A program made the translations under genes and the position numbers. A model generated the notes under the pieces. The model did not search any database, was not told where the DNA came from, and saw only the letters and a program-made list of their open reading frames with translations. From positions 1,239,853 to 1,303,852 of the forward strand of contig CAUYUJ010005669.1 in NCBI GenBank assembly GCA_963575745.1: a stretch of 64,000 nt of DNA. Direction: 5' to 3'. The DNA comes from Prorocentrum cordatum. Its lineage: Eukaryota; Sar; Dinophyceae; Prorocentrales; Prorocentraceae. This document shows positions 1 through 11,628 of the stretch, piece by piece; position 1 is the first letter of the stretch; each line of letters opens with the position of its first letter.

Positions 1-387
1 GGGAAATAGACCTGGGACTATGTCTACGGGCCTTCAAAACGTCTGGGCCAACCGCTGCGACCTCGGAGGCCCGAGGCACCGAACCCCTGCACAAACACAG
101 GAAACATTAGAGCCAGCAGTCGTTCCTGGAGCCGTCTTGGAGCTCTGTTGGGCTGCCCTGGAGCGTCTTGGAGCCCGCGCCAAAAATCTGGAAAATGCAT
201 GGGGCCATCGCGGCGGCCTCCGAAGCCCGGGACGCCGAAAACGTATTAAAAACTATGTAAAGTGAGCCCCGGTACTCCCATGGAGGGTCGAAGCAATTGT
301 TTTCGGGCCACCGGCCTGCCCCCCGCGATATATCTATATATATATACACAACGAAGGAGGGGGAAGAGGAAGAGGAGGGCCGATTCG
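1..387. other. No recognised feature; ends in short TA runs
   Basis: Moderately GC-rich sequence without a reading frame I can recognise. A short TA-rich run lies at about 328-352. The two overlapping opposite-strand ORFs of about 80 codons show no family resemblance. Confidence 0.4.
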
Positions 388-422
<35 letters not shown>

Positions 423-450
423 TATATTATATATTATATATATATTATTT
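388..450. repeat. TA microsatellite
   Basis: Nearly pure alternating TA with a few interruptions, directly left of a short hairpin. Confidence 0.9.
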
Positions 451-453
451 ACA

Positions 454-492
454 CTAGAACCATCGCGCGCTTCGCGCGCGCTTCGGTTCTAG
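454..492. repeat. Hairpin with nested palindromes
   Basis: CTAGAACC at 454-461 pairs perfectly with GGTTCTAG at 485-492, and two GCGCGC runs between them can form an inner stem. No gene lies beside it, so a terminator role is not supported. Confidence 0.6.
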
Positions 493-564
493 CCGAGATC
501 ACGGCAAGGCCCTGGCAGAAGTATCAAGGCAGGCCTTTTCTTATGTGTATATATACATATATCT

Positions 565-870
565 GCCCGTCTGTCTCCTCCTCCCCCTCCTCCTCATCCC
601 CCTCCTTCTCTCATTCCTCCTCCTTCGTCCTCTTCCTCCTCCCCTTCCTCGCCTGTCTCTTTCCTCCGTTCCCGTAGTTCCCTTCCTTCTCCTCCACCAC
701 CTCCCCCTCCTTCCTCATTTGCTTATGCTCCTCCTACACGTCCTTATCCTCCCCCTCTTCCCTCTCCTCCTTTTCCTCCCCCTCCCCCTTCTCCTCGTCC
801 TCCTCCCCCTCCTCCTCCTCCTCCTCCTCCTCCTCCTCAAAATCCCCTGCCCTTCCTCCTCCTCCCCCCC
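565..870. repeat. Pyrimidine-only CCT-type tract
   Basis: About 300 bp of almost pure C and T on the plus strand, ending in a clean run of CTC triplets (about 805-838). It produces spurious poly-Leu, poly-Ser and poly-Arg ORFs. A purine-rich tract (about 1085-1265) follows after 200 bp containing a degenerate 'GGCCCCACGACCC' phrase. Confidence 0.9.
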
Positions 871-1084
871 CCTTTCCCCGGTCCGGACGCCCCCCGATCC
901 GGGCGCCCCCCCAGGTCCGGACACCTCTGGGAACCGTAGGCCCCACGACCCTTGAAGTCGGCCCCAGGAGTCCTCCGAATCTTGCGGCCCCTGGACGCTC
1001 CTGACCTCTAGGGTCGAAGATCCTCAATCGCGGCCCCACGATCCATCGGCTTCGGAGACTCTTCGGCCCCACGACCCGCGGAGT

Positions 1085-1265
1085 GACGAGGAAGGACACA
1101 CAGCAGAAGCAGGGGAGAGAGAGGGATAAGTCGAGGGGAAGCAGGAGGAGGCGGAGGAAGAAGAGGGAGAGGAACAGGAATAGGAGGAAGAGCAGCCAGA
1201 GGAGGATCAGAGGAAGGAGGAGGGGGAAGGGCCGCCCAGGAGGGACCAGGCGCTCGAGCAAGGGG
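1085..1265. repeat. Purine-rich GGA/GAA tract
   Basis: Mostly A and G on the plus strand, opposite in composition to the tract at 565-870. No reading frame with non-repetitive character. Confidence 0.85.
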
Positions 1266-1289
1266 ATGGGACTTATGTCCCCGGGAGTC

Positions 1290-3540
1290 TCCCGTCCAGC
1301 TCTCAGGAATCCTACCAGTGCTGCGCCCAGCTCTCATATAATCCCACTAGAGCTGCGTCCAGCGCTCGTAAAATCCTACTACAGCTTCGCCCAGCTCTCA
1401 TAGAATCCGGCTGGAGCTGCGTCCAGCTTTCATACAATCCTACTGGATCTGCGCCCAACTCTCATAGAATCCTACAGGACCCGCGCCCGACGCACGTAGA
1501 ATCCTAATAGAATTGCGTCCAGCTCTCATAAAATATTACTAGAGCTGCGTCCAGCTTTAAAAGAATCCGGCGAAAGCTGAGTCCAACCCGAATGGGATCC
1601 GATTAGGAACTCGTCAAACGCAGCTCTAGTAAGATCGTGATAAGGCTGGACGAGGCTCTATCAGGATCAGATTAGAGGTAGACGCAGCTCTAATAGTATC
1701 CTTTTAGAGCTCTGATAGAATGCTACTAGAGCTGCGTCCTGCTCTAATACAATGATGCCTGAGCTGCGTCCAGCTCTCATACAATCCGACTAAAGCTGCG
1801 TCCAGCCCTCATAGAATCCTAGTGGAGCTGCGTCCAGCTCTCATATAATTCTACTAGAACTGCGCCCAGCTCTCATTGAATCCGCCTGAAGCTGCGCCCA
1901 GCTCTCACATAATCCCATCAGAGCAACGTCCAGCTCTCATAGGATCCTATTAGAGCTGCGTCCAGCTCTCCTAACATCATACTACAGCTGCGTTCTGCTC
2001 TGGTAGAATCCGACTAGAGCTGCGTCCAGCTCTAAGCGAATCCTCTTAAGCCTGCGTCCAGCTCTAGTCGAATCATACTGGAGCTGCGCCCAACTCTCAC
2101 AGAATCCCATACGAGCAGCGTCCAGTTCTCATAGAATCCGACTGGATCCGCGCCCAGCCCGCATATAATCCTACATGAGCCGCGTCCGACGCACGTAGAA
2201 TCCCACCAGAGCTGCGCCCAGCGCTAGTACAATCCTACCAGGGCTTCGCCCAGCTCTCGCAGAGTCCTACTGGAGCTGCGCCCAGCTCTCATGCGAGCCT
2301 ACTGGAGCTGCGTCCAACTCTCATAGAATCCGACCAGAGCTGCGTCCAGCTCTGATAGAATCCTACTACAGATGCGTCCAGCTCTGACCGAATCAGACCA
2401 GAGCTGCGCCCAGCTCACATAGAATCTGAGTAGAGCTGCGTCCAGATCTCATACAATACGACAAAGCCACTTCCAGTTCTCATAGAATCCTACCAGAAAT
2501 GCGTCCAGCTCTCATAGACTCCTAATGGGGCTGCCCCCAGCTCTCATAAAATCATACTAGAGCTGCGCTCAACTCTCATAGAATCCTACTGGAGCTGCGC
2601 CCAGCTCTCAGGAATCCTACCAGTGCTGCGTCCAGCTCTCAAAGACTCCTACAAGAGCCACGTCCAGCTTTCATTGAACCCTACCAGAGCTGCGCCCAGC
2701 TATTATAGAAGCCTACTGGAGCTGCGCCCAGCTCTCATATAATCCTACTAGAGCTGCGCCCAGCCCTCACACAATCCCATTAGAGCCGCGCCCAGCTCAT
2801 ACTGAATCCTACTAGAGCTGCGCCCAGAAAACATTGATTCCTACTGGAGCTGCGTACAGCTCCCATAGAATCCGACTAGAGCTGCGTCCAGCACTAATAC
2901 GATCCGACCAGCTCTCATAGAATCCTACTGGAGCTGCGTCCAGCTCTCACAGAATCCTACTAGAGCTGCGTTCAGCTCTCATAGAATCCTACTCGAGTTG
3001 CGCCCAGTTATCATAAAATCCTACTAGAGCTGCGCCAAGATCTAATAGACCTAATAGAATATAACTAAAACTGCGCCCCGCTCGAATAGAATATGACTAG
3101 AGCTTCGTCCAGCTCTCATTGAATCCTACTAGACCTGCGCCTAGCTCACATAGCATCCCAATGAGAGTTTCGTCCAATGCAGCTCTAGTAGGATATTATA
3201 CGAGCTGGGCGGTGATCTACTACCGCCTTTGTAAAGTTGGACGCAGCCCCAATAGGTTTTTAGCAGAGCTCCGATTGAATCCTGCTAGAGCTGCGTCCTG
3301 CTCTAGTAGAAACCTGCTAGAGCTGCGCCCAGCTCTCATAGAATCCTACCCAAGCTGCGTCCAGCTCTAAAACCATCCCACTAGAAGGCGCCCGGCTCTC
3401 ATTTAATCCTACTAGAACTGCGTCCAGCTCTCATAGAATCCTACTAGAGCTGCGCCCGGCACGGATAGTATCCAACTGGAGCTGCGTCCAGCTCTCACAG
3501 AATCCGACTAGAGCTGCGCCCAGCTCACATAGAATCCGCC
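1290..3540. repeat. Minisatellite of ~31-32 bp hairpin units, about 70 copies
   Basis: Degenerate tandem units of the form AGAGCTG-CGTC-CAGCTCT followed by an AT-richer linker ending in GAATCCTACT. Each unit holds a 7-bp perfect inverted repeat with a 4-nt loop (CGTC or CGCC). Units vary by point changes and small indels. The same array resumes at 8838-9078, beyond the helicase pseudogene. No long ORF survives in it. Confidence 0.9.
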
Positions 3541-3894
3541 GACCCCTTGGGGCTCATCGGCGCGTGAGATGTTGCCCCCCCCCAAACCCCTCCCCCAGGT
3601 GCCCGGCCCGGTCCATTTGGAGGGGGGGGGGCCCGGCCGGGCGGCCCCGGACGGCCCCGGGCGGCCCGGAGGTCTCATCCGCTTCCGAAAACCGTGGAAA
3701 AAAAACGTGAAAACCGTGTAGGGACGCGCCCGGTGGCCTCGAAATGGGTTTGGGACGCCCCACGAGCGCTCCAAGACATCCAAGTTGGCCCGAAGACGGG
3801 CCACGAGGCGTCCTCGACGGCAGAAGAGGTCCCCACGAGCCCCCCCGAGGGCCTCCGAGATGCGTTTCACAAGGGTCCCTAGACGCAAAAATTG
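3541..3894. other. GC-rich stretch without recognised gene
   Basis: Holds G/C homopolymers and GGCCCCGG runs at 3570-3680, then the degenerate start of the repeat that follows. Overlapping ORFs here are on both strands and repetitive. Confidence 0.4.
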
Positions 3895-5230
3895 GGCCAT
3901 TCCCTTCGTGAAATGTAAATGTTTTAATTCAGCTTTGGATCTTTCCGACGCTCCCCGACGGCCCAAAAGGCTTCCAAACCCGCTCCCAGACGGCCCCAGA
4001 AGCCTCGCAGAGGGTCCCCCACATACCCCTAGAGGGCACAAGATGGGCCAACAGGCGTCCAAGACGGCCCAAGAGGGCTCCGAAAACGGCCCCAAGAACG
4101 TTCCAGGAGCGCTCCGAGTTGCCTCCACAAATCAGAAAACATCGACGACGACCTCCCGACGGCTCACGAGGCCTCCCCAGACGCTCCCACAGGCATCCAA
4201 GATTCCCCACAAGAGGCCCTCTAGACGCATATTATAAAACGCATAGAGGCCCCCCAGAGGCCTCCATCGCTCGTCTCCTTTATAAAACGTATATTTGTTG
4301 CACACGTGCGCCTTTGGGGGTGCCCCCCGCTCCTGCACGGCCCCAGAGCCACCCAAACCCGCTCCCAGACGGCCCAAGACGCCTCCAAGAGGGTTCCTAC
4401 ATCGCCCTCGAGAGCCCCAAGACGGGCCAACTGACGTCCAAGACGGCCCAGAAGGGCTCCGAAAACGGCCCCGAGAGCGCTCCAGGAGCGGTCCGAGTGG
4501 CCTCGAAGAGAGCTCCACATGGTCCTCGACGGTCCAAGGGCGATCCAAAACGCTGACGACGGCCTCCAAACGGCTGAAGAGGCCCCCAAGACGCCCCAAG
4601 AGGCATCGACGATGCGCCCCAAGAGGGCCTCGAGACGCACAAAATCCCTCGTTTCCTTTGTCAAACGTATATTTGTTTCACACGTGCGCCTTTTGGGGTG
4701 CCCCCCGCTCCTGGACGGCCCCAGAGCCACCCAAACCCGCTCCCGGACGGCCCAAGACGCCTCCAAGAGGGCTCCCACAGAGCCCTCGAGGGCCCCAAGA
4801 CGGGCCAACACACGTCCGAGACGGCCCAAAAGGGCTCCGAAAACGGCTCCGAGAGCGCTCCAGGAGCGCTCCGAGCGGCCTCGAGAGCTCCACATGGTCC
4901 TCGACGGTCCAAGAGCGATCCAAAACGCTGACGACGGCCTCCAGACGGCTGAAGAGGCTCCCAAGACGCCCCAAGAGGCTTTCACGATGCGCCCCTGGAG
5001 GGCCTCTAGCTGTATGAAATCGCCCGTTCTCTTCGTAAAGCGTATTTGTTTTCGTGCGTGCGCCTTTTGGGGCGCCCCCTGCTCCGGGGCGGCCGGAGGG
5101 CCCCCAAAGACCGCGCCAAGACGGTCCAAGAAGCCTCCACGAGGGCCCCGCGACAGGCCAAGAGGGCGCCAAGACGAGTCAAGAGTGGCCGAGGACGGCC
5201 CAAGAGAGCCCCGAAGACGACGCGCGCGCG
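3895..5230. repeat. Tandem repeat, period about 374-378 bp, ~3.5 copies
   Basis: The landmark CGTGCGCC recurs at 4305, 4683 and 5057, each preceded by an AAACGTATATTTGTT-like phrase and followed by a GGTGCCCCCCGCTCC-like phrase. A more diverged unit starts near 3895. Long ORFs appear on both strands because the 378-bp step is divisible by three and the unit is GC-rich. I do not consider them genes. Confidence 0.85.
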
Positions 5231-5238
5231 ACTCGCGG

Positions 5239-6819
5239 TTAGATTCCTCGCAACTTGCGTTGCTTCCCGCCGCGCTCGTCACTTGCCTCCGCAGGGCGTT
5301 TCGGCGGGTCCCTCCGCGGCGCCCGTCCCGCCTTATAGCACTTGGCGCATGCCACCAGAGTGCCTCGGTGGAAATAACTCTTCTTCTGGGCTATCGACAG
5401 ATGGCCGCCGTCAGTGAACGTAGGCTTTGATCCGTCCTTCTTCAGGGGACATGCGGAACATTCCAACTTCTTCGCCACCTGCCTTTGCTCGTGGCACGCT
5501 CGGCGCACCACCGAGCGATGCTCCGAGCCCATCGCGAAGAAGTGCTCCACCTGCTTATCTGTCAGATGCGTCCTGTCCGTGAATTCTCGCTCTTTCCCGT
5601 CTGCTTCTTTCGCGCGCGCGGAGCACGTGAGCACTCGCGACTGATTGCGTTCTTCCTGGCGCTCGCGGCACATGACTGGGCGACGGTTCGAACCCGTCGC
5701 GAAGAAGTGCTTCACTTGCGTATCAGTCAGATGCGTCCTGTCCGTGAATGCTCGCTCTTTTTTCATCTGCTTCTTTCGGGCGCGCGGAGCACGTCAGCAC
5801 TCGCGGCTGATTGCGTTCTTCCTGGCACGCGCGGCACACGACTGGGCGATGGTCCGAACCCTTCGCGAAGAAATGCTTCACTTGCTTATCTGTCAGGTGC
5901 GCCCTGTCCGCGAATTCTCGCTCTTGTCCATCTGCTTCTTTCGGGCGCGCGGAGCGCGTCGGCACTCGCGGCTGATTGCGTTCTTCCTGGCACGCGCGAC
6001 ACATGACTGGGCGATGGTCCAAACCCTTCGCGAAGAAATGCTTCACTTGCTCATCTGTTAGGTGCGCCCTGTCCGTGAATTCTCGCTCGTTCCCATATGT
6101 TTCTTTCGGGCGCGCGGGGCGCCTGAGCGCCCGCGATCGCTTGCGACGCGCGTCGCAGTCGCGGCATTTCACTGGCCTATGGGCTGCGCCCGTTTTCCGT
6201 TTTATAATAGTGGTTGGTTTGTTGTGTTGTCAGATGCGCCGCGTCCGTGAATTCCCGCCCTCTCTCCGTCTGTGTTTTTTGGGCACTCCGAACACCTCAG
6301 CGGCTGTTCCTGGCGCGCGCTTTGTCGAGCAGCGTTCGTTGCATTCATCCACTCCGTTGTCTTCTGTGCCCCACTTGTTCCATCCGCCTTTCCTCTCCCC
6401 TGCGCACTTCTTGCAGAGCTTCTCCCCTGCGCCCTTCGTAGCGCACTGGTTCGCCGTAATTGCTGCCTCTGTCTTCAGGAAGTCACAGCATTCAGCGCAA
6501 CGGATATTGAACTTGTCTCGTACATTCTGCTGCCACCCCTGAAACTCTTTCCGCGACTTCCTCCGGGCTGGTGGCCCTGCGCACCTGTCGCATTTGCTTG
6601 TCCGCACGAACACTCTGATCCTTTAGGGCCCGGCCCCCGCCACTCTGGAGACCATCTCGGCCCATTGGTCACGAGTCGTGCACCACTTTTCTCCTGCTCC
6701 CTTCAACATCTCCGCGCGCTCGCAGCAGAAGCTCGGGCCCGACTTCGCGCCGAACCCATTCGTGCTGAATTCAGCCTTTTCCTTCACTTTCCGACATGTC
6801 CCGCATGTTTTGCGCGGCA
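5239..6819 (-). pseudogene. Zinc-knuckle repeat tail of the helicase pseudogene
   Basis: Downstream of the helicase the minus strand encodes serial Cys-pair modules (CGTC, CDRC, CAEC, CKKC, CRDC, CRAC and similar) with a recurring core resembling FTDRAHLTDEQVKHFF. The order is Cys pair, charged linker, F/L core, next Cys pair, which suggests a row of small zinc-binding domains fused C-terminal to the helicase. Segments lie in different frames: about 6905-6623, 6613-6230, 6172-5723 and 5766-5239. The shift between the last two falls at a run of six T (5758-5763 on the plus strand) where sister repeats have one base fewer. The three most 3' modules are recent DNA duplications. A nucleic-acid or protein-binding role is inference only. 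Confidence 0.7.
5533..6100. repeat. ~166-bp tandem repeat inside the zinc-knuckle region
   Basis: CGCGAAGAA(G/A) recurs at 5533, 5698, 5864 and about 6030, with strong identity between neighbouring units over their whole length. Each unit encodes one zinc-knuckle module (about 55 codons) on the minus strand. Confidence 0.85.
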
Positions 6820-8685
6820 TCAACCTCTCTTCGATGTCGGGCCACGGCAACGCTTCCCCCCGCAACTTCTGTAACAACAATCTCGTGCCTTCCAATTCTC
6901 CGTGAGTGTGCGGCTGTCTCTGCCTTCCTCCAAGTCCGCTATTACCGCGTCGAGTGTTCGCCCCTGCGCTGCGTGCGCCGCGCACGCCAACCCAGGCGAA
7001 ATTATCAACTGTCTCCGTCGCACCCCCAACACGGGCTTCTTTCGATGCGAGTCCAGATGCCACGTCCGAGCGCGAGGGACTATGGGATGCAGCCCTGGCC
7101 CCGGCATCCCTTTCAGCGCCCACTACTCGGCGTGAAAGTCCAACACGATTTGCCTTGGCATCTTGCGCAGGACTCTCGACGACACGTCCTGCACGTCTTC
7201 TTCTTCTTCATCTACCACCCATGAATGTATCGTCGCGCGACACCCTCGTAGCAATTGCTTCTCTGATCGGTCCAAATGGTCCGTCAGTACAACTGGCATG
7301 CCCACAGCAAGCGGTAACCATCCTGGCATGTCTGCACAGGCCTTGTCGCGGTATCCGAGCCACCGCGTTTTGTCTGCTGAGGTGCACGGCCTTTCCTGGT
7401 ACGTCGCGTGCGTTGCCTTATCCCGCGCATAAACCAAAGAAATCTGTTTCTTCTGGCACGCAGCCCAGTCGACGGCCCGCTGCCGCGCTACCTTGCACTT
7501 CGCATCCTGATTCGGATGTATGGCAGTGGCTTCGACGAATTGTGGAAGTGCGAACCGTTCGTCTGCGGCACTGGTGGCTACGAGACATCGACGCTTTCTT
7601 TCCTCTGCGCACCGCCCACACTCCAGCCCGTTGTCCTTTGCGATAGACGCCACGTTCTGCACGCAGGATAGCGAACCACACATTGGCTGGTCATGCAACC
7701 AAGGCCCTGGAACATCTGTGTGTTTCCCATGCAGAAACTGGTGCGTCCTTTCGGTCAGGGCTCCCCGTCGGAACTCATCTTGTACTGCCAGAAACCACTC
7801 GTCCTTCTCTTCCAAACGCTTGCACTCTACCAATTCCGTCATCCCCGCCACGGACCCCGGCCCCTCGCCCCAGAAGGTGTACTGACCATGATATTCTTCG
7901 GCGCCTGGCGCATACTTTATCGCCTTCCGTGCCCATGACGTCGGAATCGCATTCAATGGAGTTCCGCCAGGAGGTTCCAACTGGTAGAAATCTCAGCAGA
8001 ATAACACATTGACACCTCCAAACGGACGGTCTACCTTGTCGGCACCCACCTCCCCTTGCCTCGCTGCCGACATCACAGACCGCAAGTGCGCATCCAGCAC
8101 TGCAAGAAAATGTGCACTGACCATACTGGTTTCGTCGATGATGAGCCAACGCCACTACTGAATTCGCTTCGCTGCCTCTACAGTCTTAGCACCTGGCTCT
8201 CCGCGCTTCTTACCGGATTCTGTACTGGCGCCGTGCGGAGTCATCCCAAACGCGGCGTGCAACGTGTGCCCATCCAGACTGGACGCGCTCGTGGCTTGCA
8301 ACGCAACAACTTCGAAATCCAGCCCGTGTTCCCAGCCCATTACTCCTTCGAACACGTGTTTTCGTAAGGTCTCTACCACGAAGCTCTTCCCTGCGCCTGG
8401 GCCTCCGTGCAGCATCCACAGCAACGGCTCCGAACTGCCCATTGTACGCTCGTCTTCCTGACACTCAGCGATCATCCTGTCTATGACCTTCTCTGCGACT
8501 TCTCTTTGTTTCTCATTCATGTCTACGACGCGTCCGCTGCTAGGTCCGCGCAGTCCCGCTTTCCACCGCCGCAGCGCCTCAGCGCCGCAGTGCCACCTCT
8601 GTGCACGCATGCCTGCCCATGTTATGTACGCGCGTGGTACAATATACGATTGCACGTTCTGCATGACCGACCGCCGTCGGAGCAA
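6820..8685 (-). pseudogene. Pif1-type (Helitron-like) DNA helicase pseudogene
   Basis: Read on the minus strand in one frame, this resembles a superfamily-1B Pif1 helicase, an ATP-dependent 5'-3' DNA unwinding enzyme. Visible motifs are Walker A MLHGGPGAGKS (residues 91-101 of the first open segment), VALQATSAS (motif Ia), LIIDETSM (Walker B, just after the first stop), LPLAVGMPVVLTDHLDRS and AHAAQGRTLDAVI (motif VI-like). Three in-frame nonsense codons break it: TAG at 8155-8157, TGA at 7993-7995 and TAG at 7123-7125. After motif VI the frame shifts near 6895-6905, and the usual SYVALTR segment seems to be deleted. The N-terminus upstream of 8685 is not seen. It is probably a relic of a mobile element or of an expanded helicase family, and it continues into zinc-knuckle repeats downstream. 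Confidence 0.85.
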
Positions 8686-8837
8686 ACGGCGGCAATTTGG
8701 CGCGGCGACATGGGGGGGCAGTGCACAAGATAAAGGCCCCGCGCGAGATAGCGAGAGCCAGGTTGTTAATGCTGCACGAACCCCCCACCCAAGGCCTTCC
8801 CAGATATCCCAAGGGGTCGGCGGTGTGGCGTAAGCCC
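8686..8837. other. Junction between helicase relic and minisatellite
   Basis: Unrecognised 150 bp in which the helicase reading frame loses its character. No start signal or leader-like sequence was found. Confidence 0.4.
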
Positions 8838-9078
8838 ATGAATCCTACTAGAGCTGCGTCCACCTGTGATAGTATCCTACTGGAGCTGCGTTCAGCTCTC
8901 AGAGAATCCTGCTGGAGCTGCGCGCGTATAATCCTACTGGAGCTGCGTCCATCTCTAAAAAGATCATACTCGAGCTGCGTCCGGTTCTAATAGAATCCTA
9001 CTAGATATGCGTCCAGCTCCAGTCGGATCCTACTAGTGTTGCGTCCACCTCTAATAGAATCCTAAACATGCTAGAGCT
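8838..9078. repeat. Second patch of the hairpin minisatellite
   Basis: Seven or eight units with the same GAATCCTACT and GAGCTGCGTCCA phrases as 1290-3540. The two patches enclose the ~376-bp tandem array and the helicase relic. Confidence 0.9.
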
Positions 9079-9355
9079 GCGCCATCATCATCATCAGAAT
9101 CAGCATCAGCGTCGTCATCATCAACACCATCATCATCAGCAAAATCAGCATCATCATCACCGTCATCGCCATCATCAGCATCATCATAATCATCATCATC
9201 AGCATCATCATGATCATCATCATCGTCATCATCGTCATCGTCATCATCATCATCATCATCATCGTCATCGTCACCATCATCATCATCATCATCATCATCA
9301 TCGGCAACAGCAGCATCATCATCGTCAAGGCCATCGTCATCATCAGCATCGCCAG
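9079..9355. repeat. CAT triplet microsatellite with CAG/CGT variants
   Basis: Near-continuous CAT triplets with scattered CAG and CGT. It gives poly-His, poly-Ile and poly-Met pseudo-ORFs. Confidence 0.95.
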
Positions 9356-9740
9356 AGCGCGTGCCAGTGAGATCCCAGGAAACGTGCCCAGAGCGCTGCC
9401 AGGACGCTTCAACGGCGTTCCCAGGGAGCGCCCCCAGTGCGCTCCAGCGCTTGCAGGGCGGCCACAGGGAGCGCTCCCAGGGCGCTCCAAATGCTTTCCC
9501 AGGGCGCCCCTATGGCACCCTGAAGGGCGCTCCCAATGCAGCCCAAGGAGCGCCCCCAGTGCGACCCCAGCACCCCGCCAGCGAGATCCCAATGCACCCC
9601 AGGGAGCGCTCCCAGTACGCCCCCAGCGCCTCCCCCAGCGCGATCCAAATGCGCTCCAGGGGGCATGCCCAGAGCGCACAGGGAGCGCCCCCAGAACGCT
9701 TGCACGGAACGTGCCCAGAGCGCCCCCAACGGTAGAATGG
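9356..9740. repeat. Minisatellite of GGGAGCGC(C/T)CCCAG-type units
   Basis: Degenerate 20-35 bp units built around GAGCGCCCCCAGTGCGCTCC-like phrases, many of them self-complementary. Confidence 0.75.
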
Positions 9741-9925
9741 CATGCGCCATCCCCTCCCGCTGTTGCGCCCTTCCTCCCCCGCCCAATTGCGCCGTTGGTT
9801 GCGATTCCCTCCGCCCTGTTGTCCACCCACCCCCCCGGCGCTCCCGCTCGAGCGTTGCGCGGTTGCGGTTGCGACCCCCCCCCGAAACTCCCCCTGGGGC
9901 ACCTGAATCCGGTCCTCGTCAACAA

Positions 9926-9940
9926 ATAACAACAACAGCG

Positions 9941-9972
<32 letters not shown>
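9926..9972. repeat. CAA triplet run
   Basis: Short CAA microsatellite directly left of the dispersed repeat copy at 9982. Confidence 0.9.
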
Positions 9973-9981
9973 TACTAGCAC

Positions 9982-10645
9982 GTGGGGACACACCGTTCTC
10001 ACCAGTGCCAGGGTTTTCATAGGAGGCGGGCAATGCCCCCACTTTGTGGGGGGGCCGGTTCAAGCTCTACCAAATTTCCAAACGACTCTTCGCCACCACC
10101 CACACCCAGCTTCCCGCCCTATGACGTTCGGACACTTCACTTCGTGGCATGCGGACGACCGTGGCTACTATTCAGGGCCCCGCGGCCGACGACGACGGCG
10201 CGCGCGCGCGAAGAAAAAACGAATGTGTCCCGCATGGTATTATTTGACAGGGATGATGGCCCTGGCAGGTGCGCAACCGTCGCTGCAGAAGTTCGAAAAA
10301 GTTGCTCGCAAAAGCCCGTTTGACAGAAATGATTAAAAATATCTGGGTTTCCTACGAATCCGCAAGAGCGCGCGGGATGAAATTTTGACATTTTTTTTTT
10401 GAAAAATCATTGGTTTTTTATGTTTTTATGTTAAAATCGTTACGAAAACTCAGGTTTTGGAAGGATTTCGTCTTGCGCGCGCGAATGTCCACTTTACCTT
10501 ATTTTTTGCAAAGGATTCTTGAAGTTTGGTTATGTTAGAACAAGAAATGTCAACTTTAGCTTAATTTTTGCAAGGGAAAACCGATCGTAACAACACAACC
10601 GGATCCGGACTCGCCCGTTTTGCCTGAGACTTCCTCACGAAAATT
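9982..10645. mobile_element. Dispersed repeat family, copy A (~650 bp)
   Basis: Closely similar to 15167-15850 over the whole length, including the phrases CCAGTGCCAGGGTTTTCAT, CGAATGTGTCCCGCATGG and CTTCCTCACGAAAAT. Both copies follow a CAA triplet run. A minus-strand ORF is conserved between copies, but the plus strand is conserved equally well, so coding is not supported. Class is unknown; it is a non-autonomous element by inference. Confidence 0.75.
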
Positions 10646-10736
10646 ATTCACTGCGTGGGGATCCCCATATGTGCATCTCCTTGCTGGCGCTCCCTTGGTG
10701 GTGGGACTCGGTGAGGACGAATCTGGATTTAAGTGT

Positions 10737-11337
<601 letters not shown>

Positions 11338-11370
11338 GCTCTCTTCGCTACTGGCTTCTGACGGAGTCTG

Positions 11371-11628
11371 GGTTAGGTGAGCCTGAGTGTGGGTGAGTCT
11401 GAGTATGGGTACGTCTGTGTGTGCCTGACTCTGAAGAAATGAATCTGAGTGTGAGTGAGCTTGTGTATGAGTGAGTCTGGGTGCGAGTCTGAATCCCAAT
11501 GGTGCCCCTGGCAGTGTCTGGCGACTAGGAGGCCCGGGTCGACTCCTCTTTGGGAAGCCAAAATGCTGCCCCTGGCAGCGTTTGGTGACTATGAAGCCCC
11601 TGGTGGACCCCCCCTGGGGCTCCCAAAT
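11371..11628. repeat. GAGTCTGAGTGTG minisatellite and diverged satellite units
   Basis: 11371-11480 is a degenerate GAGTGTGAGTGAGTCT repeat. From about 11490 there are two shorter, diverged relatives of the 152-bp satellite (GCCCCTGGCAG phrases at about 11500 and 11568). A similar GAGTGTGAGTG phrase closes the satellite at 12418-12470. Confidence 0.7.

Noticed and set aside
1290-3540. CRISPR-like regular spacing of ~32-bp units
   Set aside because: The repeats are contiguous and degenerate with no unique spacers, and the host is eukaryotic; this is a minisatellite.
4221-5430. Long overlapping ORFs on both strands (353, 303 and 240 codons)
   Set aside because: They are created by the ~376-bp tandem repeat (one step is 378 bp, divisible by three) in stop-poor GC-rich sequence; no domain is visible.
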